DNA from: Candidatus Altimarinota bacterium
GTDB lineage: Bacteria; Cyanobacteriota; Cyanobacteriia; Cyanobacteriales; Microcystaceae
DNA length: 56,010 nucleotides
Assembly: GCA_012031035.1 (NCBI GenBank)
Contig: JAAUUT010000020.1
Span: 1 to 56,010, forward strand
Reading direction: 5' to 3'
In this document: in pieces, positions 1 through 9,090 of the stretch
Layout: the number at the start of each line of letters is the position of its first letter
How positions within the stretch are numbered: the stretch's first letter is position 1
The notes under the pieces: model-generated
What the model was told of the DNA's origin: nothing
The model's database searches: none
What the model saw: only the letters and a program-made list of their open reading frames with translations
Position numbers and translations under genes: made by a program

Positions 1-43
1 AGGGGGACAAGGGGGACAAAGAGATTAAAAACGAAGAACTTGC

Positions 44-71
44 AATTCATAATTCATAATTCATAATTCAT
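44..71. repeat. AATTCAT heptamer tandem repeat
   Basis: Four perfect tandem copies of AATTCAT lie directly upstream of ispF, and a fifth copy degenerates into a T-run. The same heptamer occurs on the other strand at 10185-10218 and in degenerate form near 18444-18478 and 18579-18592. A separate 9-mer, AGGGGGACA, is repeated twice at 1-18. Short heptamer repeats of this kind are common between cyanobacterial genes. No function is evident. Confidence 0.8.
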
Positions 72-81
72 AATTTTTTTA

Positions 82-567
82 ATGACTAATATTCGGATTG
101 GCAACGGTTACGATATTCATAAACTGGTAGAAGGAAGACCACTAATCCTTGGCGGGATTGAAATTTCTCATACCGTTGGACTGTTAGGACACAGCGATGC
201 TGACGTACTAACTCATGCGATTATGGATGCCATGTTAGGTGCTTTGAGTCTTGGGGATATCGGTCTTTACTTTCCTCCCACCGATCCGCAATGGGCAGGG
301 GCAAATAGTTTAAGGTTATTAGAACAAGTCGATGGATTAGTGCGATCGCGCGGTTGGAAAATTGGCAATATTGATTCAGTCATCGTCGCCGAACGTCCTA
401 AACTTAAACCCCATATTAAAACTATGCAGGAAAAATTAGCGGGGGTTTTATCGCTTAATCCCGACCGAGTAAGTATCAAAGCAACGACCAACGAACAATT
501 AGGCCCTGTCGGACGAGAAGAAGGAATTGCTGCTTATAGCGTTGTTTTATTAATTTTAGAGCAATAA
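82..567 (+). CDS. ispF: 2-C-methyl-D-erythritol 2,4-cyclodiphosphate synthase
   Basis: IspF converts CDP-methylerythritol 2-phosphate to the 2,4-cyclodiphosphate in the MEP pathway, which supplies isoprenoids for carotenoids, the chlorophyll phytyl chain and quinones. The 161-residue protein has the usual family length. The GYDIHKL motif carries the metal ligands D11 and H13, and H45 follows in the HSDADVLTH segment. The C-terminal [10 protein letters not shown] and GREEGIAA segments form the CDP-binding side of the trimer. The ATG at 82 fits the family start, but no strong ribosome binding site is visible because the T-run of the heptamer repeat lies in front. The next gene is convergent and starts its 3' end 21 bases downstream. 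Confidence 0.97.
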   Translation: MTNIRIGNGYDIHKLVEGRPLILGGIEISHTVGLLGHSDADVLTHAIMDAMLGALSLGDIGLYFPPTDPQWAGANSLRLLEQVDGLVRSRGWKIGNIDSVIVAERPKLKPHIKTMQEKLAGVLSLNPDRVSIKATTNEQLGPVGREEGIAAYSVVLLILEQ

Positions 568-588
568 ATGTACCCTTAGAAACATATT

Positions 589-1650
589 CTAATGCTTTGG
601 CAGACGAAACGAAGAGGAAGAACGCATGGGCAGCAAAATTTGAGTTAATTTGCGTAATTGATCTGCCGTTCCCATACAAATCAGTAAATCGCCTGCCATA
701 AGAATAGTATCGCCTGTGGGACCACCGATGAGCGTTCCATCAGCACGACGAATCGCTAGGACTAACGCGCCAGATTGCGATCGCAACCTCGCTTGACTCA
801 AAGTTTGACCCACGCAAGGACAAGTCTTGGGATCGATGAGAAATTCTTCCATATAAAAAGCACTATTGGTTCCCGTTAGGATACCATCGACAAAATCCAT
901 CACCTGCGGTCTGAGGGCGGCAGCAGCCAAGCGCCTGCCTCCGGTAATATAAGGAGAGACGACCGCATCAGCGCCTGCGCGTTGGAGTTTTTGTACGGCT
1001 TCTTCGGTGCTAGCGCGCGCGATCGCGCGTATTCTAGGATTGAGCGTCTTAGCAGAAAGAACCGTGTAGAGATTTTCGGCATCGGAAGTCAAAGCAGCGA
1101 CGATACAAATAGCGCGATCAATTTTAGCGGCGATAAGCGACTCATCTAAGGTTGCATCTCCTTGGATAACGGGATATCCGATTTCTTTAGCTTTTTCGAC
1201 TTGTTCGGGGTCGGAATCAATGAGGACAAAAGAAATTTTTTCTGCTTGAAATTCGATCGCCACTTGACGACCCGTGCGCCCAAATCCGCAGAGAATATAA
1301 TGATTAACTAATGTTTCTATCAAGCGTTTTTCCTGCCTCCGTCGAATTCCAACCTGAAAGTATCCCTGAATCAGCGCCTCGGTAAATCGATTGACGATAT
1401 AACCAATAGTAATCAACCCCATGACAATTAAAACCATCGTGAAGAGGCGACCACGTTCGTTGAGAGGATTGATTTCGCCGAATCCAACGGTTGCTAGCGT
1501 ACTCATGGTCATATAAGCGGAATCTAACCACGTCCATCCTTCTACGAATCGATACCAAAGCGTACCGATGAAAAAAACAACGCCTAATGCGACGATACCA
1601 CCAATTAATTCTTGCCGCAGTCTCTTATATTTAGGGTCAATTGTCGCCAA
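589..1650 (-). CDS. Potassium channel family protein with RCK (TrkA) domains
   Basis: A 353-residue two-TM potassium channel. TM1 is about residues 15-33, the pore loop carries the selectivity filter TVGFGE (54-59), and TM2 is about 69-88. A cytoplasmic RCK/TrkA-N Rossmann domain starts at GFGRTG (122-127). A TrkA-C-like domain follows from about residue 265 and ends with LLICMGTADQL. This is the MthK/Kch-type layout, in which a ligand on the RCK ring gates K+ flux. The last 25 or so residues are serine- and basic-rich. The gene is convergent with ispF and divergent from argD. The ligand (Ca2+, nucleotide or other) cannot be told from sequence. Confidence 0.92.
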   Translation of the reverse strand: MATIDPKYKRLRQELIGGIVALGVVFFIGTLWYRFVEGWTWLDSAYMTMSTLATVGFGEINPLNERGRLFTMVLIVMGLITIGYIVNRFTEALIQGYFQVGIRRRQEKRLIETLVNHYILCGFGRTGRQVAIEFQAEKISFVLIDSDPEQVEKAKEIGYPVIQGDATLDESLIAAKIDRAICIVAALTSDAENLYTVLSAKTLNPRIRAIARASTEEAVQKLQRAGADAVVSPYITGGRRLAAAALRPQVMDFVDGILTGTNSAFYMEEFLIDPKTCPCVGQTLSQARLRSQSGALVLAIRRADGTLIGGPTGDTILMAGDLLICMGTADQLRKLTQILLPMRSSSSFRLPKH

Positions 1651-1762
1651 TGTTGTTACGCCTCGTTAAGATGGATCGTGATTTGAATGCGATCGAACAG
1701 AAAATTCTGTTTAAGTGTGCTTAAAATTGCCCATAGATTTTAATATTGGTCAGGAGTCAATT

Positions 1763-3049
1763 GTGAGTTTAGAAACCCTGCTTCAAAATCCCTCATCTAG
1801 TCCTCAATCGGAAGCGAATTCATCTAATCCCTTCGATAAAGAAGAGTTTAATACCTATGTTATGAATACCTATGGACGCTTCCCCATCGCCATAGAACGA
1901 GGAGAGGGATGTCGCCTGTGGGATACCGAAGGACGCGAGTATTTGGATTTCGTTGCTGGAATTGCAACCTGTACGCTAGGACACGCACACAAGGCGTTAA
2001 TCGAAACCGTTAGCCAACAAATTCAGAAGCTTCACCATGTTTCTAATCTTTTCTATATTCGAGAACAAGGAGAACTCGCCAAGTGGATTGTAGAACATTC
2101 TTGTGGCGATCGCGTATTTTTCTGTAATTCTGGGGCAGAAGCCAACGAAGCAGCAATTAAATTAGTTCGCAAGTACGCTCATACGGTTTTAGATTTCCTA
2201 GAGCAACCCGTCATTCTCACCGCTAAAGCTAGCTTTCACGGACGCACCCTCGCTACAATTACCGCTACCGGACAGCCGAAGTACCAAAAAGATTTCGATC
2301 CCTTAGTTCCTGGCTTTGCCTACGTTCCTTACAATGACATTAAAGCGCTTGAAAATGCTATTACCGATATCGATGAGGGCAACCGTCGCGTCGCAGCGAT
2401 TATGCTCGAACCTTTACAGGGAGAAGGCGGCGTTCGTCCTGGCGATTTAGAGTATTTTGCACGAGTACGCAAAATTTGCGATGAAAATAATATCCTTCTC
2501 GTCTTTGATGAAGTGCAAGTTGGCGTTGGACGTACGGGGAAATTATGGGGTTACGAAAATTTAGGAGTCGAACCCGATATCTTTACTAGTGCAAAAGGAC
2601 TCGCAGGCGGTATTCCCATCGGAGCTATGATATGTAAGAAGTTCTGCGATGTTTTCGAGCCTGGAAGCCATGCTAGCACCTTTGGCGGCAATCCTTTTGC
2701 TTGTGCGGCGGCATTAACGGTTTTGCAGACGATAGAGAAAGATAACATCCTACAAAACGTCCAGGCACGCGGCGAACAATTGCGAGCCAGTTTGTGCGCC
2801 ATGGCGCACAAATTTCCCAATCTGTTTACCGAAGTGCGCGGCTGGGGATTGATTAATGGTATGGAAATTAATGCAGATATTTCGTTAACTTCGATGGATA
2901 TCGTCAATGCAGCTATTGAAGAAGGTTTATTAATCGCACCTGCCGGACCAAAAGTTTTGAGATTTGTGCCGCCATTAATTATTTCCGAACAAGAATGCGA
3001 TCGCGCTATGCAACTTTTAGAAAAAGCCATTACTAAAGTCAGTCAATAA
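1763..3049 (+). CDS. argD: Acetylornithine aminotransferase
   Basis: A class III PLP aminotransferase that makes N-acetylornithine in arginine synthesis. Family landmarks are FCNSGAEANEAAIKL, the PLP-contacting VFDEVQVGVGRTG and the Schiff-base lysine in TSAKGLAGG (K278 counted from this start). The frame is open to an ATG at 1715, but GTG at 1763 is preferred: AGGAG at 1752-1756 sits six bases in front of it, and the extra 16 residues from 1715 look unlike family N-termini. The product from GTG is 428 residues. The paralogous succinylornithine/ornithine aminotransferases are a minor alternative. A strong hairpin terminator follows. Confidence 0.95.
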   Translation: MSLETLLQNPSSSPQSEANSSNPFDKEEFNTYVMNTYGRFPIAIERGEGCRLWDTEGREYLDFVAGIATCTLGHAHKALIETVSQQIQKLHHVSNLFYIREQGELAKWIVEHSCGDRVFFCNSGAEANEAAIKLVRKYAHTVLDFLEQPVILTAKASFHGRTLATITATGQPKYQKDFDPLVPGFAYVPYNDIKALENAITDIDEGNRRVAAIMLEPLQGEGGVRPGDLEYFARVRKICDENNILLVFDEVQVGVGRTGKLWGYENLGVEPDIFTSAKGLAGGIPIGAMICKKFCDVFEPGSHASTFGGNPFACAAALTVLQTIEKDNILQNVQARGEQLRASLCAMAHKFPNLFTEVRGWGLINGMEINADISLTSMDIVNAAIEEGLLIAPAGPKVLRFVPPLIISEQECDRAMQLLEKAITKVSQ

Positions 3050-3073
3050 AGCTTAATTACAATTAACACTTAG

Positions 3074-3100
3074 ACTCGGCAATCGTTTTGCCGAGTTTTT
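3074..3100 (+). terminator. Rho-independent terminator of argD
   Basis: A perfect 9-bp stem (ACTCGGCAA at 3074-3082 pairing with TTGCCGAGT at 3088-3096) encloses a 5-base loop. It is followed by TTTT and then a further T-rich stretch. It lies 25 bases after the argD stop codon and is the clearest intrinsic terminator in the window. Confidence 0.9.
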
Positions 3101-3395
3101 GATTTTTGAGGCATATTGGCACTTGCCGGATTGTAAGAGTTAAGTATTTTATTGATTGATGCGATCGCACTAATCGACCCAATTAAACTTAGAGTAAAAG
3201 TTGTCCCCACACATTTAAAAATGTATAAATTTTATTGTCTGGCGATCGCAGCTTTTTTCTTGGCACTACCCATTCCCAACTTGGCATCTAACTTAGTTGA
3301 GCCGTCAACTTCTCGTTGACAAGCTCACTTTAATTCTGGTTTTTCAAGCAGGCGATCGCATACTGCTCCAGGATTGCGATCGCCCTTGATAGTTT
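3101..3395. other. Intergenic region with a signal-peptide-like mini-ORF
   Basis: Between argD and a convergent glycosyltransferase gene. An ATG at 3221 opens 32 codons ending at 3319. It encodes a basic start, a hydrophobic stretch (LAIAAFFLALPIP) and a short polar tail, so it resembles the beginning of a secreted protein that stops early. A small inverted repeat, GTCAAC-TTCTC-GTTGAC, covers its stop region. It may be a truncated relic; no downstream continuation was recognised. Confidence 0.3.
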
Positions 3396-4394
3396 CTATT
3401 TCCTATTCTCAGCAGCTTCCCGGACTTGCTCTGTATAGTCTTTAGGACGCATTTGACGAAAACCTTGGAATACTAAGTGCCGAAAATTAGTAGGTAAATA
3501 AGAAACAATTATTCCTAATGTAGCGCGGCGAGATTGCCCCAAAACTTGCTCTGATTCTTGTAATAATTTGCGCCCTTCTTTAGTCTCTCCTTTTTCAATT
3601 AATCTTAACCCCAAATCTTGTTTGGTTTGTGCTATTTTAATGAGGCGCTGTCGTTCTAGTTGTTCGTCAGGAAAGCGATAGCTATCAAGGCAAAACAGTT
3701 TCGATTCTAAAAAATGAAGGTTTTGCCCTAAGCTAGTTTGTCCGCCATGAAAGCGATATTCCATTAAAAATTCTGGTAAAAAATAGCCTTGCTTTTGGGC
3801 GATAGATAATCTTACCAAAAGATCGAAATCTTCACATCCGTCAGCTTCAGGGCGCATATAATTGACTTCTTCTAGACAAGCGCGACGAAAAAGCGTCGAA
3901 CCCACTTGCAAACTTTGATATTGAAAAGTTTGCCACATTAAATTGGGAATTACTCCCTGCTTTAATTTATCTTTTCCCCACTTCGCAGAATTTTCTTGTG
4001 TCGCCGATTCAATTTTGTTGTTATTGCGATCGATAATCCAGTGATTGGTACAGACAAAATCAACCGCCGATTCTGCCTCTAAAATAGCAACAGTTTTCTC
4101 TAAAAATTCTGGGGTAAGTCCATCATCATCGTCAAATTTAATAAAATATTCTCCCGTCGCTGCTTCAAATCCAGAACGCATATTTTTACTGCGACCAATA
4201 TTTTTGGGATGTTTGATGTAGCGAATTCTAGAGTCATTCCACTGACTGACGACCTCGGAAGTATTATCTGGAGAACCATCATCGCAGATAATTAATTCAA
4301 AATCCGAATAAGTTTGTTGAAGAACGCTATTAACTGAATAAATCAGGAAGTTAGCTCGATTGTAAGTCGGAATACAAACACTAACTTTGGGCAT
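3396..4394 (-). CDS. Glycosyltransferase family 2 protein
   Basis: A 332-residue GT-A fold enzyme. The N-terminus VSVCIPTYNRANFL with QQTYSDFELIICDDGSPDNT is the nucleotide-sugar binding half. KFDDDDGLTPEFL supplies the DXD metal motif near residue 90. No membrane segment is obvious. Enzymes of this family add sugars to polysaccharides, lipids or proteins; donor and acceptor cannot be read here. The nearest upstream gene, on the other strand, is an LCP-type ligase that attaches glycopolymers to the wall, so a link with surface polysaccharide is plausible. Confidence 0.9.
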   Translation of the reverse strand: MPKVSVCIPTYNRANFLIYSVNSVLQQTYSDFELIICDDGSPDNTSEVVSQWNDSRIRYIKHPKNIGRSKNMRSGFEAATGEYFIKFDDDDGLTPEFLEKTVAILEAESAVDFVCTNHWIIDRNNNKIESATQENSAKWGKDKLKQGVIPNLMWQTFQYQSLQVGSTLFRRACLEEVNYMRPEADGCEDFDLLVRLSIAQKQGYFLPEFLMEYRFHGGQTSLGQNLHFLESKLFCLDSYRFPDEQLERQRLIKIAQTKQDLGLRLIEKGETKEGRKLLQESEQVLGQSRRATLGIIVSYLPTNFRHLVFQGFRQMRPKDYTEQVREAAENRK

Positions 4395-4961
4395 TAAAAA
4401 TTCGTAATTAGCTTACTATTGAATCTGAGATCTATTAACTCATAAACTAACAAATTCGTCCATAGCTTTAACGCTCAAAGATAGTAAAACGAATAAGAGC
4501 TTTTTGAGCGGCGATCGCGTAAAATAAATTGAAGGGCGATCGCCCTTCGATCTCAAATATAAAGAAAGCAAATTTCCTCATCCTAAGCCAAAATAGAAAT
4601 GAGACAATTGCATAATAGATGCCTAAATGCAATTTAGTCCTTGCACAGCGGGAGAGTCGATTGCTTTTTTCTCCCTGTGTCTGCGCTCTCAAAAACAGCA
4701 GCCGATAGTCAAGTCTGAGCGACTCAAATAACTTACTGCGAGATAATTACAAAATTTCTGCTTTTCAGGAACCGAGTAATATCGAGAGAGAGTCTAATTG
4801 AAATAGCCAGTATTCTATAATGATTTATCCAAAAACTAACTTTTAAACAGCTACGATACTAATGAAGTCAACTAAGAGAGTTGCTTGAGTCTATAGACGT
4901 TTGCGTTAGTTTTTGAGTGCATACTAAATAATAATTTTCTTCTTGAGGTGTGAGGCAGCCC
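4395..4961. other. Divergent intergenic region with an 18-bp palindrome
   Basis: About 560 bases separate the divergent GT2 and LCP genes. It contains a perfect 18-bp palindrome centred on a HIP1 octamer (GAAGGGCGATCGCCCTTC, 4531-4548). A TATAAT at 4816-4821 could be the -10 element for the LCP gene, but no good -35 is properly spaced. An open frame on the minus strand (4468-4692) shows no protein-like features. No RNA gene was recognised. Confidence 0.4.
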
Positions 4962-6386
4962 GTGTCAGCTAAAAACAACAATCGATCTACTACTGGAACG
5001 CAAAATAAAAAGATAAGTGGCAAAAAATTTCGAGCCAGTTGGCTGTTCATTGGCTTAGGATTAACTGGAGTAGCCATGCTTTCAGCAACAGCCGGAGCGA
5101 TTTTGGCTGTTTCTCTATCCTCAACTCCCCTAAAACAAACTAACCTTTCAGAACAAGAAGCAGCCGTTTTTAATCAAGAGGAAACGATTTCCTATAAAAG
5201 TCTTAACCTTCCACAACTAAGTCGTCCTGTTAACATTTTGGTGCTAGGAACCAAAGTTCTCACCTCTGATTTAGAAGAAGAAGAAAGACCGAAAGAAGAT
5301 CTAGGCTATCATGCCTTGGTCAATTCTTTTAAAGGACTTTCCGACACCATGCTATTGTTGCGATTCGATCCTCAAAAAGAAACCGTAACCGTCCTCTCAA
5401 TCCCTCGCGATACGCAAGCTGAGATTGAAGGACACGGGATAAGAAAAGTCAACGAAGCAAACTATTACGGCGGCCCAGCCTTAGCAGCAAAATCGATTAG
5501 CAAGCTTTTGGGCGGAGTCTCAATTGACCGTTACGTTCGAGTCAACATTCAAGGCGTAGAAAAACTCATTGATGCTTTGGGAGGAGTAACGCTTTATGTT
5601 CCCAAAGATATGAAATATCAAGACGACAGCCAACACCTCTACATTAATTTAAAAGAAGGAGAACAACATCTCGACGGCAATAAAGCCATCCAATTTTTAC
5701 GCTTTCGCTATGACGAATTCGGCGATATTTCGCGGGTACAGCGCCAGCAAACATTTATGAGAGCGCTTGTCGAACAAGCACTAAAACCACAAACTATTCT
5801 AAGACTCCGCGACATTATTTCAGTCGTTCAATCGCACCTCGATACCAATTTGACAGTAGAAGAATTGGCTGCTATTTCCGGGTTTGCCGCACAAACGAAG
5901 CGTTCCAACGTGCAAATGGTTTTATTGCCTGGTACATTTAGCGGTGATGGGAGACATGAAGTAAGCTATTGGCTGCCCAGCCAACGACGCATTCAAGAGA
6001 TCGTTACTCAACACTTCGACCATATTCCCGAAGATAATATCGAGTATAGCGAGGCGCAAGAGTCCGATCCAACCTCTTTGAGAATTGCCATTCAAGATAG
6101 TACAGACGACCCAGAAGCAGTACAAACTATGGTGAACTATCTTCAAAAAGCAGGTTATAGCAGAGTCTTTATCAGCAATCGCTGGAAGGAACCTTTAGAA
6201 ACGAGTCGTATCGTTGCTCAAATGGGAGATGGTGGAGGAGCCGCAGCCCTTCGCGCTAAATTAGGTTTTGGCGAAGTGTTAGTTGAGAGTACTGGCTCTT
6301 TAGCCTCCGATATCACGATTCAATTAGGGAAAGATTGGCAAGCGCTTAAAGATTCTGTTCCCCAAGAATCGGCAGTTAGTTTTTAA
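4962..6386 (+). CDS. LCP (LytR-CpsA-Psr) family glycopolymer ligase
   Basis: LCP proteins transfer lipid-linked glycopolymers to the cell wall outside the cytoplasmic membrane. A basic N-terminus is followed by one membrane segment (WLFIGLGLTGVAMLSATAGA and on). The LCP core runs from NILVLGTK through SDTMLLLRFD, SIPRDTQ, KVNEANYYGG and LDGNKAIQFLRFRYDEFGDISRVQRQQ, with the arginine and aspartate residues that bind the pyrophosphate lipid. A LytR_C domain follows (SLRIAIQDSTDDPEAVQ onward). GTG at 4962 is preferred because GAGG at 4952-4955 is well spaced; GTG at 4950 would add four residues but has poor spacing. Confidence 0.93.
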   Translation: MSAKNNNRSTTGTQNKKISGKKFRASWLFIGLGLTGVAMLSATAGAILAVSLSSTPLKQTNLSEQEAAVFNQEETISYKSLNLPQLSRPVNILVLGTKVLTSDLEEEERPKEDLGYHALVNSFKGLSDTMLLLRFDPQKETVTVLSIPRDTQAEIEGHGIRKVNEANYYGGPALAAKSISKLLGGVSIDRYVRVNIQGVEKLIDALGGVTLYVPKDMKYQDDSQHLYINLKEGEQHLDGNKAIQFLRFRYDEFGDISRVQRQQTFMRALVEQALKPQTILRLRDIISVVQSHLDTNLTVEELAAISGFAAQTKRSNVQMVLLPGTFSGDGRHEVSYWLPSQRRIQEIVTQHFDHIPEDNIEYSEAQESDPTSLRIAIQDSTDDPEAVQTMVNYLQKAGYSRVFISNRWKEPLETSRIVAQMGDGGGAAALRAKLGFGEVLVESTGSLASDITIQLGKDWQALKDSVPQESAVSF

Positions 6387-6395
6387 GGCTCGGTG

Positions 6396-6430
6396 ATTGG
6401 GGATTGGGGATTGGGGATTGGTGATTGGGA
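6396..6430. repeat. ATTGGGG heptamer tandem repeat
   Basis: Five tandem heptamers (ATTGGGG three times, then ATTGGTG and ATTGGGA) lie just after the LCP stop codon. Reverse-oriented relatives of the CACCAGTC/CCCAATC type occur at about 6566-6596, 49010-49024 and 55080-55104, and a short version occurs near 35315-35335. The rest of the 6387-6598 spacer holds no gene. It may pair with the CCCAATCACC copy 140 bases further on. Confidence 0.75.
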
Positions 6431-6598
6431 AGAAGGTTCAATGTCAAACTACGTATATTTTTGAATTTTAGATTGCTACGTCCTAGGAGATGGGCTACGG
6501 CCAAAGGACGAGCTTCGCCAACGCCAACGACTTTCGACCTTAAAAACTGGTCACTGAAAGAGTGTCCCAATCACCAGTCACCGTTCTCCCAGTCCCTT

Positions 6599-7533
6599 TT
6601 ACATCTGACCGGAATCTAGCTTGACAAATTCGTCATGATGTTGATGTTCCGAACTTAGGTGAGGAAGTACGGGAAAGAATGGCTGGTGCAGACTAATCAA
6701 CTGCGCCAAGGTTCTTTTTAGTTGGGTTCGCGGCACGATCGCGTCTACAAATCCGCGTCCTAAAAGATACTCAGATGTTTGAAAACCTTCAGGAAGCTTT
6801 TCTCGGAGTGTTTGTTCGATGACTCGTTTGCCTGCAAAAGCGATAGTAGCTTTGGGTTCTGCCAAAATGATATCTCCTAGCATAGCAAAACTCGCCGTAA
6901 CGCCCCCGGTGGTCGGATGGGTTAGCACGGGAATATAAAGCAATTTTTCTTGTTGATGGCGGTGTAAAGCCCCGGAAATTTTCGCCATCTGCATGAGGCT
7001 TAACATCCCTTCTTGCATCCTTGCACCGCCTGAAGCGCAGACAACGATCGCTGGAAAGCGTTCTTGAGTGGCGTGTTCGATGAGGCGAGTGAGTTTTCGC
7101 CGACTACCGATCCCATGCTACCGCCCATGAAACGAAAATCCATTACGCCAAGGGCGATGGGCAACCCGTCGATTAATCCCGTTCCCGTTTGTACTGCATC
7201 TGTCAGACCCGTTTTTTCTTGCATCTCTTTGATGCGATCGCCATAGGCTTTGCGATCGCGAAATTGCAGGGGATCGGTCGGAGACAAGCTCTCATCGAGA
7301 GGATTCCAAGTCTTAGGATCGATTAACTGGCGAATGCGTTCTTCGCTGTCAACAAACATATGATGGTCGCATTCGCTGCAAACGAGTTGATTTGTCTTCA
7401 AATCTTTTGTGTATGCTAATACTCCGCAAGCTTCGCACTTCGTCCACAACCCATCAGAGATTTCTCGTTCCTGCTGTTGTTGAATATTCGGCTCTGATTT
7501 TTGTCTGTTGGCAAACCAATCAAATAAGGACAT
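6599..7533 (-). CDS. accD: Acetyl-CoA carboxylase carboxyltransferase subunit beta (frameshifted as sequenced)
   Basis: The beta subunit of carboxyltransferase moves CO2 from carboxybiotin to acetyl-CoA to start fatty acid synthesis. The N-terminal zinc ribbon has C33, C36, C52 and C55, followed by the crotonase-like carboxyltransferase core. The frame breaks after GSMGSVVGE: continuing in the same frame gives a nonsense tail, while the next frame gives the expected [19 protein letters not shown], then [20 protein letters not shown] and the rest to [12 protein letters not shown]. Restoring one base to the T-run at 7094-7097 (AAAA to AAAAA on the coding strand) yields one 311-residue protein of normal length. 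As accD is essential, a sequencing error is more likely than a true loss. Confidence 0.93.
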
Positions 7534-7572
7534 ATCGATATTTTATAAATTAAATTTATCTTGAAAAAATCC

Positions 7573-7782
7573 TCAAAGCTCCTCTTCAGGCGAACTCAGA
7601 AGCAGTAGGGATGTCCACTGGTCTTGCAATCGTACTTGCAAGGCAGCTTGGCTTCCTTGACCGCAGTAAACGCCGCTACCGATATCTACAACTCGACTTG
7701 GGATATTATAAGCTGCTAATATTTGCTGCATCAGTTCGGCTTCCCAGCGAGCTTTAGTTGTTTTTATGACGAGCCACGACAT
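7573..7782 (-). CDS. DUF2007-like small protein
   Basis: A 69-residue soluble protein beginning MSWLVIKTTKARWEAELMQQ. The early AELMQQILAAYNIPSRV segment followed by short beta strands resembles the DUF2007 (putative prokaryotic signal-transducing protein) fold, where a helix carrying AEL precedes I-P-a-x-V. It lies 39 bases upstream of accD on the same strand and could be co-transcribed. The function of the family is unknown. Confidence 0.65.
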   Translation of the reverse strand: MSWLVIKTTKARWEAELMQQILAAYNIPSRVVDIGSGVYCGQGSQAALQVRLQDQWTSLLLLSSPEEEL

Positions 7783-7843
7783 GGGTTTACTCTTATTTTA
7801 TCAACGCGAGTTACTCGTTATAGAGATTTTCCCCAATTGTTCG

Positions 7844-8656
7844 CTAGTTCCCAAGGGGAAAGAAGATTTTTAAATAAGTCGAGATTATCTCATCGCCAAA
7901 AAACATGGCTAAAGCTGCACCCAATGCTAAAAATGGACCGAAAGGCATTGGCTGTCTGCGATCGAGCAAACCCAGTGCGATCGCGCTTCCCCCAACCAAA
8001 GCACCTGAAGCACAAGCTAAGAATCCTGTCAATAGTAAAGATTTCCATCCCAACCAAGCGCCAATCATCGCCGCTAACTTAGGGTCGCCGCCTCCCATCG
8101 CTGTCTGTCCAAAAGCAAACGAACCCATCCAACGAATAGCATCCAAAAGCCAGATTCCCAAAACGGCGCTACTAATTCCTAACATTAAATAATTTGCCAC
8201 TTGCGCATCTTGCCACCCCCTCCAGATTTGAAAACCCAATCCCACGATTAACCCCGATTGCGTCAATTCATTGGGTAGAGTCATCGTATCGAAATCGATC
8301 GCAGATAAGGCTAACAGCCAACTCAATAATGCCCAGTAACCTATTGTTGTAAGATTGTAATCAAATTTCCAATAAACAAGAACGAATAATAAACCAGTTA
8401 TCGCTTCTACCAAAGGATATCGGGGTGAAATTGGCGTTCTGCACCAGCGACAGCGACCGCGCAACCACAACCAACCCAAAACGGGGACATTTTCTGTGAC
8501 TCCCAACTTATGAAAACAGTGAGGACAGCGAGATGGCGGATGAATGAGAGATAAACCTGCGGGAATGCGATAGATAACGACATTTAAAAAGCTGCCAATC
8601 GAAGCTCCTAAGATAAACACCAAGGAGATAAGGATAATAGCCGCCAATTTATCCAT
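7844..8656 (-). CDS. pilD: Prepilin leader peptidase/N-methyltransferase
   Basis: PilD cleaves and N-methylates type IV prepilins at the cytoplasmic membrane, for pili used in motility and DNA uptake. The N-terminal domain has ASIGSFLNVVIYRIP and two CxxC pairs (C44/C47 and C69/C72) that bind zinc for the methylase half. The aspartyl protease half has its two aspartates in SAIDFDTMTLPNELT and in the GGGDPKLAAMIGAWLGW (GxGD) motif. Several hydrophobic membrane spans complete the 270 residues. No other pilus gene is in the window, so it stands alone as is common in cyanobacteria. Confidence 0.96.
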   Translation of the reverse strand: MDKLAAIILISLVFILGASIGSFLNVVIYRIPAGLSLIHPPSRCPHCFHKLGVTENVPVLGWLWLRGRCRWCRTPISPRYPLVEAITGLLFVLVYWKFDYNLTTIGYWALLSWLLALSAIDFDTMTLPNELTQSGLIVGLGFQIWRGWQDAQVANYLMLGISSAVLGIWLLDAIRWMGSFAFGQTAMGGGDPKLAAMIGAWLGWKSLLLTGFLACASGALVGGSAIALGLLDRRQPMPFGPFLALGAALAMFFGDEIISTYLKIFFPLGN

Positions 8657-8749
8657 TGTTCTAATAGGCTGTTAAAGAAAGGTTCGCTCCAAAACAAGAA
8701 CATTCAAAAGCATAGGACTAGTTTTTTCGATAAAATGAATTTATCTGCC

Positions 8750-8998
8750 TTAAAAAACTTCTGCTTCAAGCTGTTTTAGCGTAATAAAGCACTCTTTTGG
8801 CAGCAAGATTGGATTTTCTCGAAATATCAATTGACCGCGATGATTTTCACGGTTTATAGCCACTCCGCAAGGACGCTTATCGATCTTATTGGGCCAACTG
8901 CAATAAGTCCGGTAAATTCGCTGAGCGGCTCGTAACATAGCAGGATCGAGCAGAATTGGGAACTCTGTCTTCTGGGATTGTTCTGACGTGCGTACCAC
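8750..8998 (-). CDS. Hypothetical protein, 82 aa
   Basis: Not recognised. A small soluble protein with basic stretches; it contains ILLDPAMLRAAQRIYRTYCS and ends in an acidic LKQLEAEVF. It reads like a genuine conserved protein in residue composition (two cysteines, several aromatics) and sits alone on the minus strand between pilD and leuB. No domain, signal peptide or membrane segment is visible. Confidence 0.5.
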   Translation of the reverse strand: MVRTSEQSQKTEFPILLDPAMLRAAQRIYRTYCSWPNKIDKRPCGVAINRENHRGQLIFRENPILLPKECFITLKQLEAEVF

Positions 8999-9090
8999 GA
9001 GCTTATTTTCCTCACGCTTACAGGATTGAATATTTGAAATTAAGTCTACTTAGATAGTACCCAAGGATTAAGAAAATAAGGTAAAAATCA

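Noticed and set aside
2551..3030. A 159-codon frame on the minus strand inside argD
   Set aside because: Antisense shadow of a highly conserved enzyme; no protein-like pattern.
4468..4692. A 74-codon minus-strand frame in the GT2-LCP spacer
   Set aside because: Crosses the 18-bp HIP1 palindrome, has no ribosome binding site and no recognisable pattern.
6396..6430. Possible CRISPR-like array
   Set aside because: The units are 7 bases with no spacers; no CRISPR repeats or cas genes were found anywhere in the window.
6376..6619. Overlapping frames on both strands after the LCP gene
   Set aside because: They consist of translated heptamer repeats (for example NHQSPIPNPQSP) and are not genes.
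7844..8192. Plus-strand frame inside the prepilin peptidase gene
   Set aside because: Antisense shadow of pilD, whose catalytic motifs are all in the minus-strand frame.
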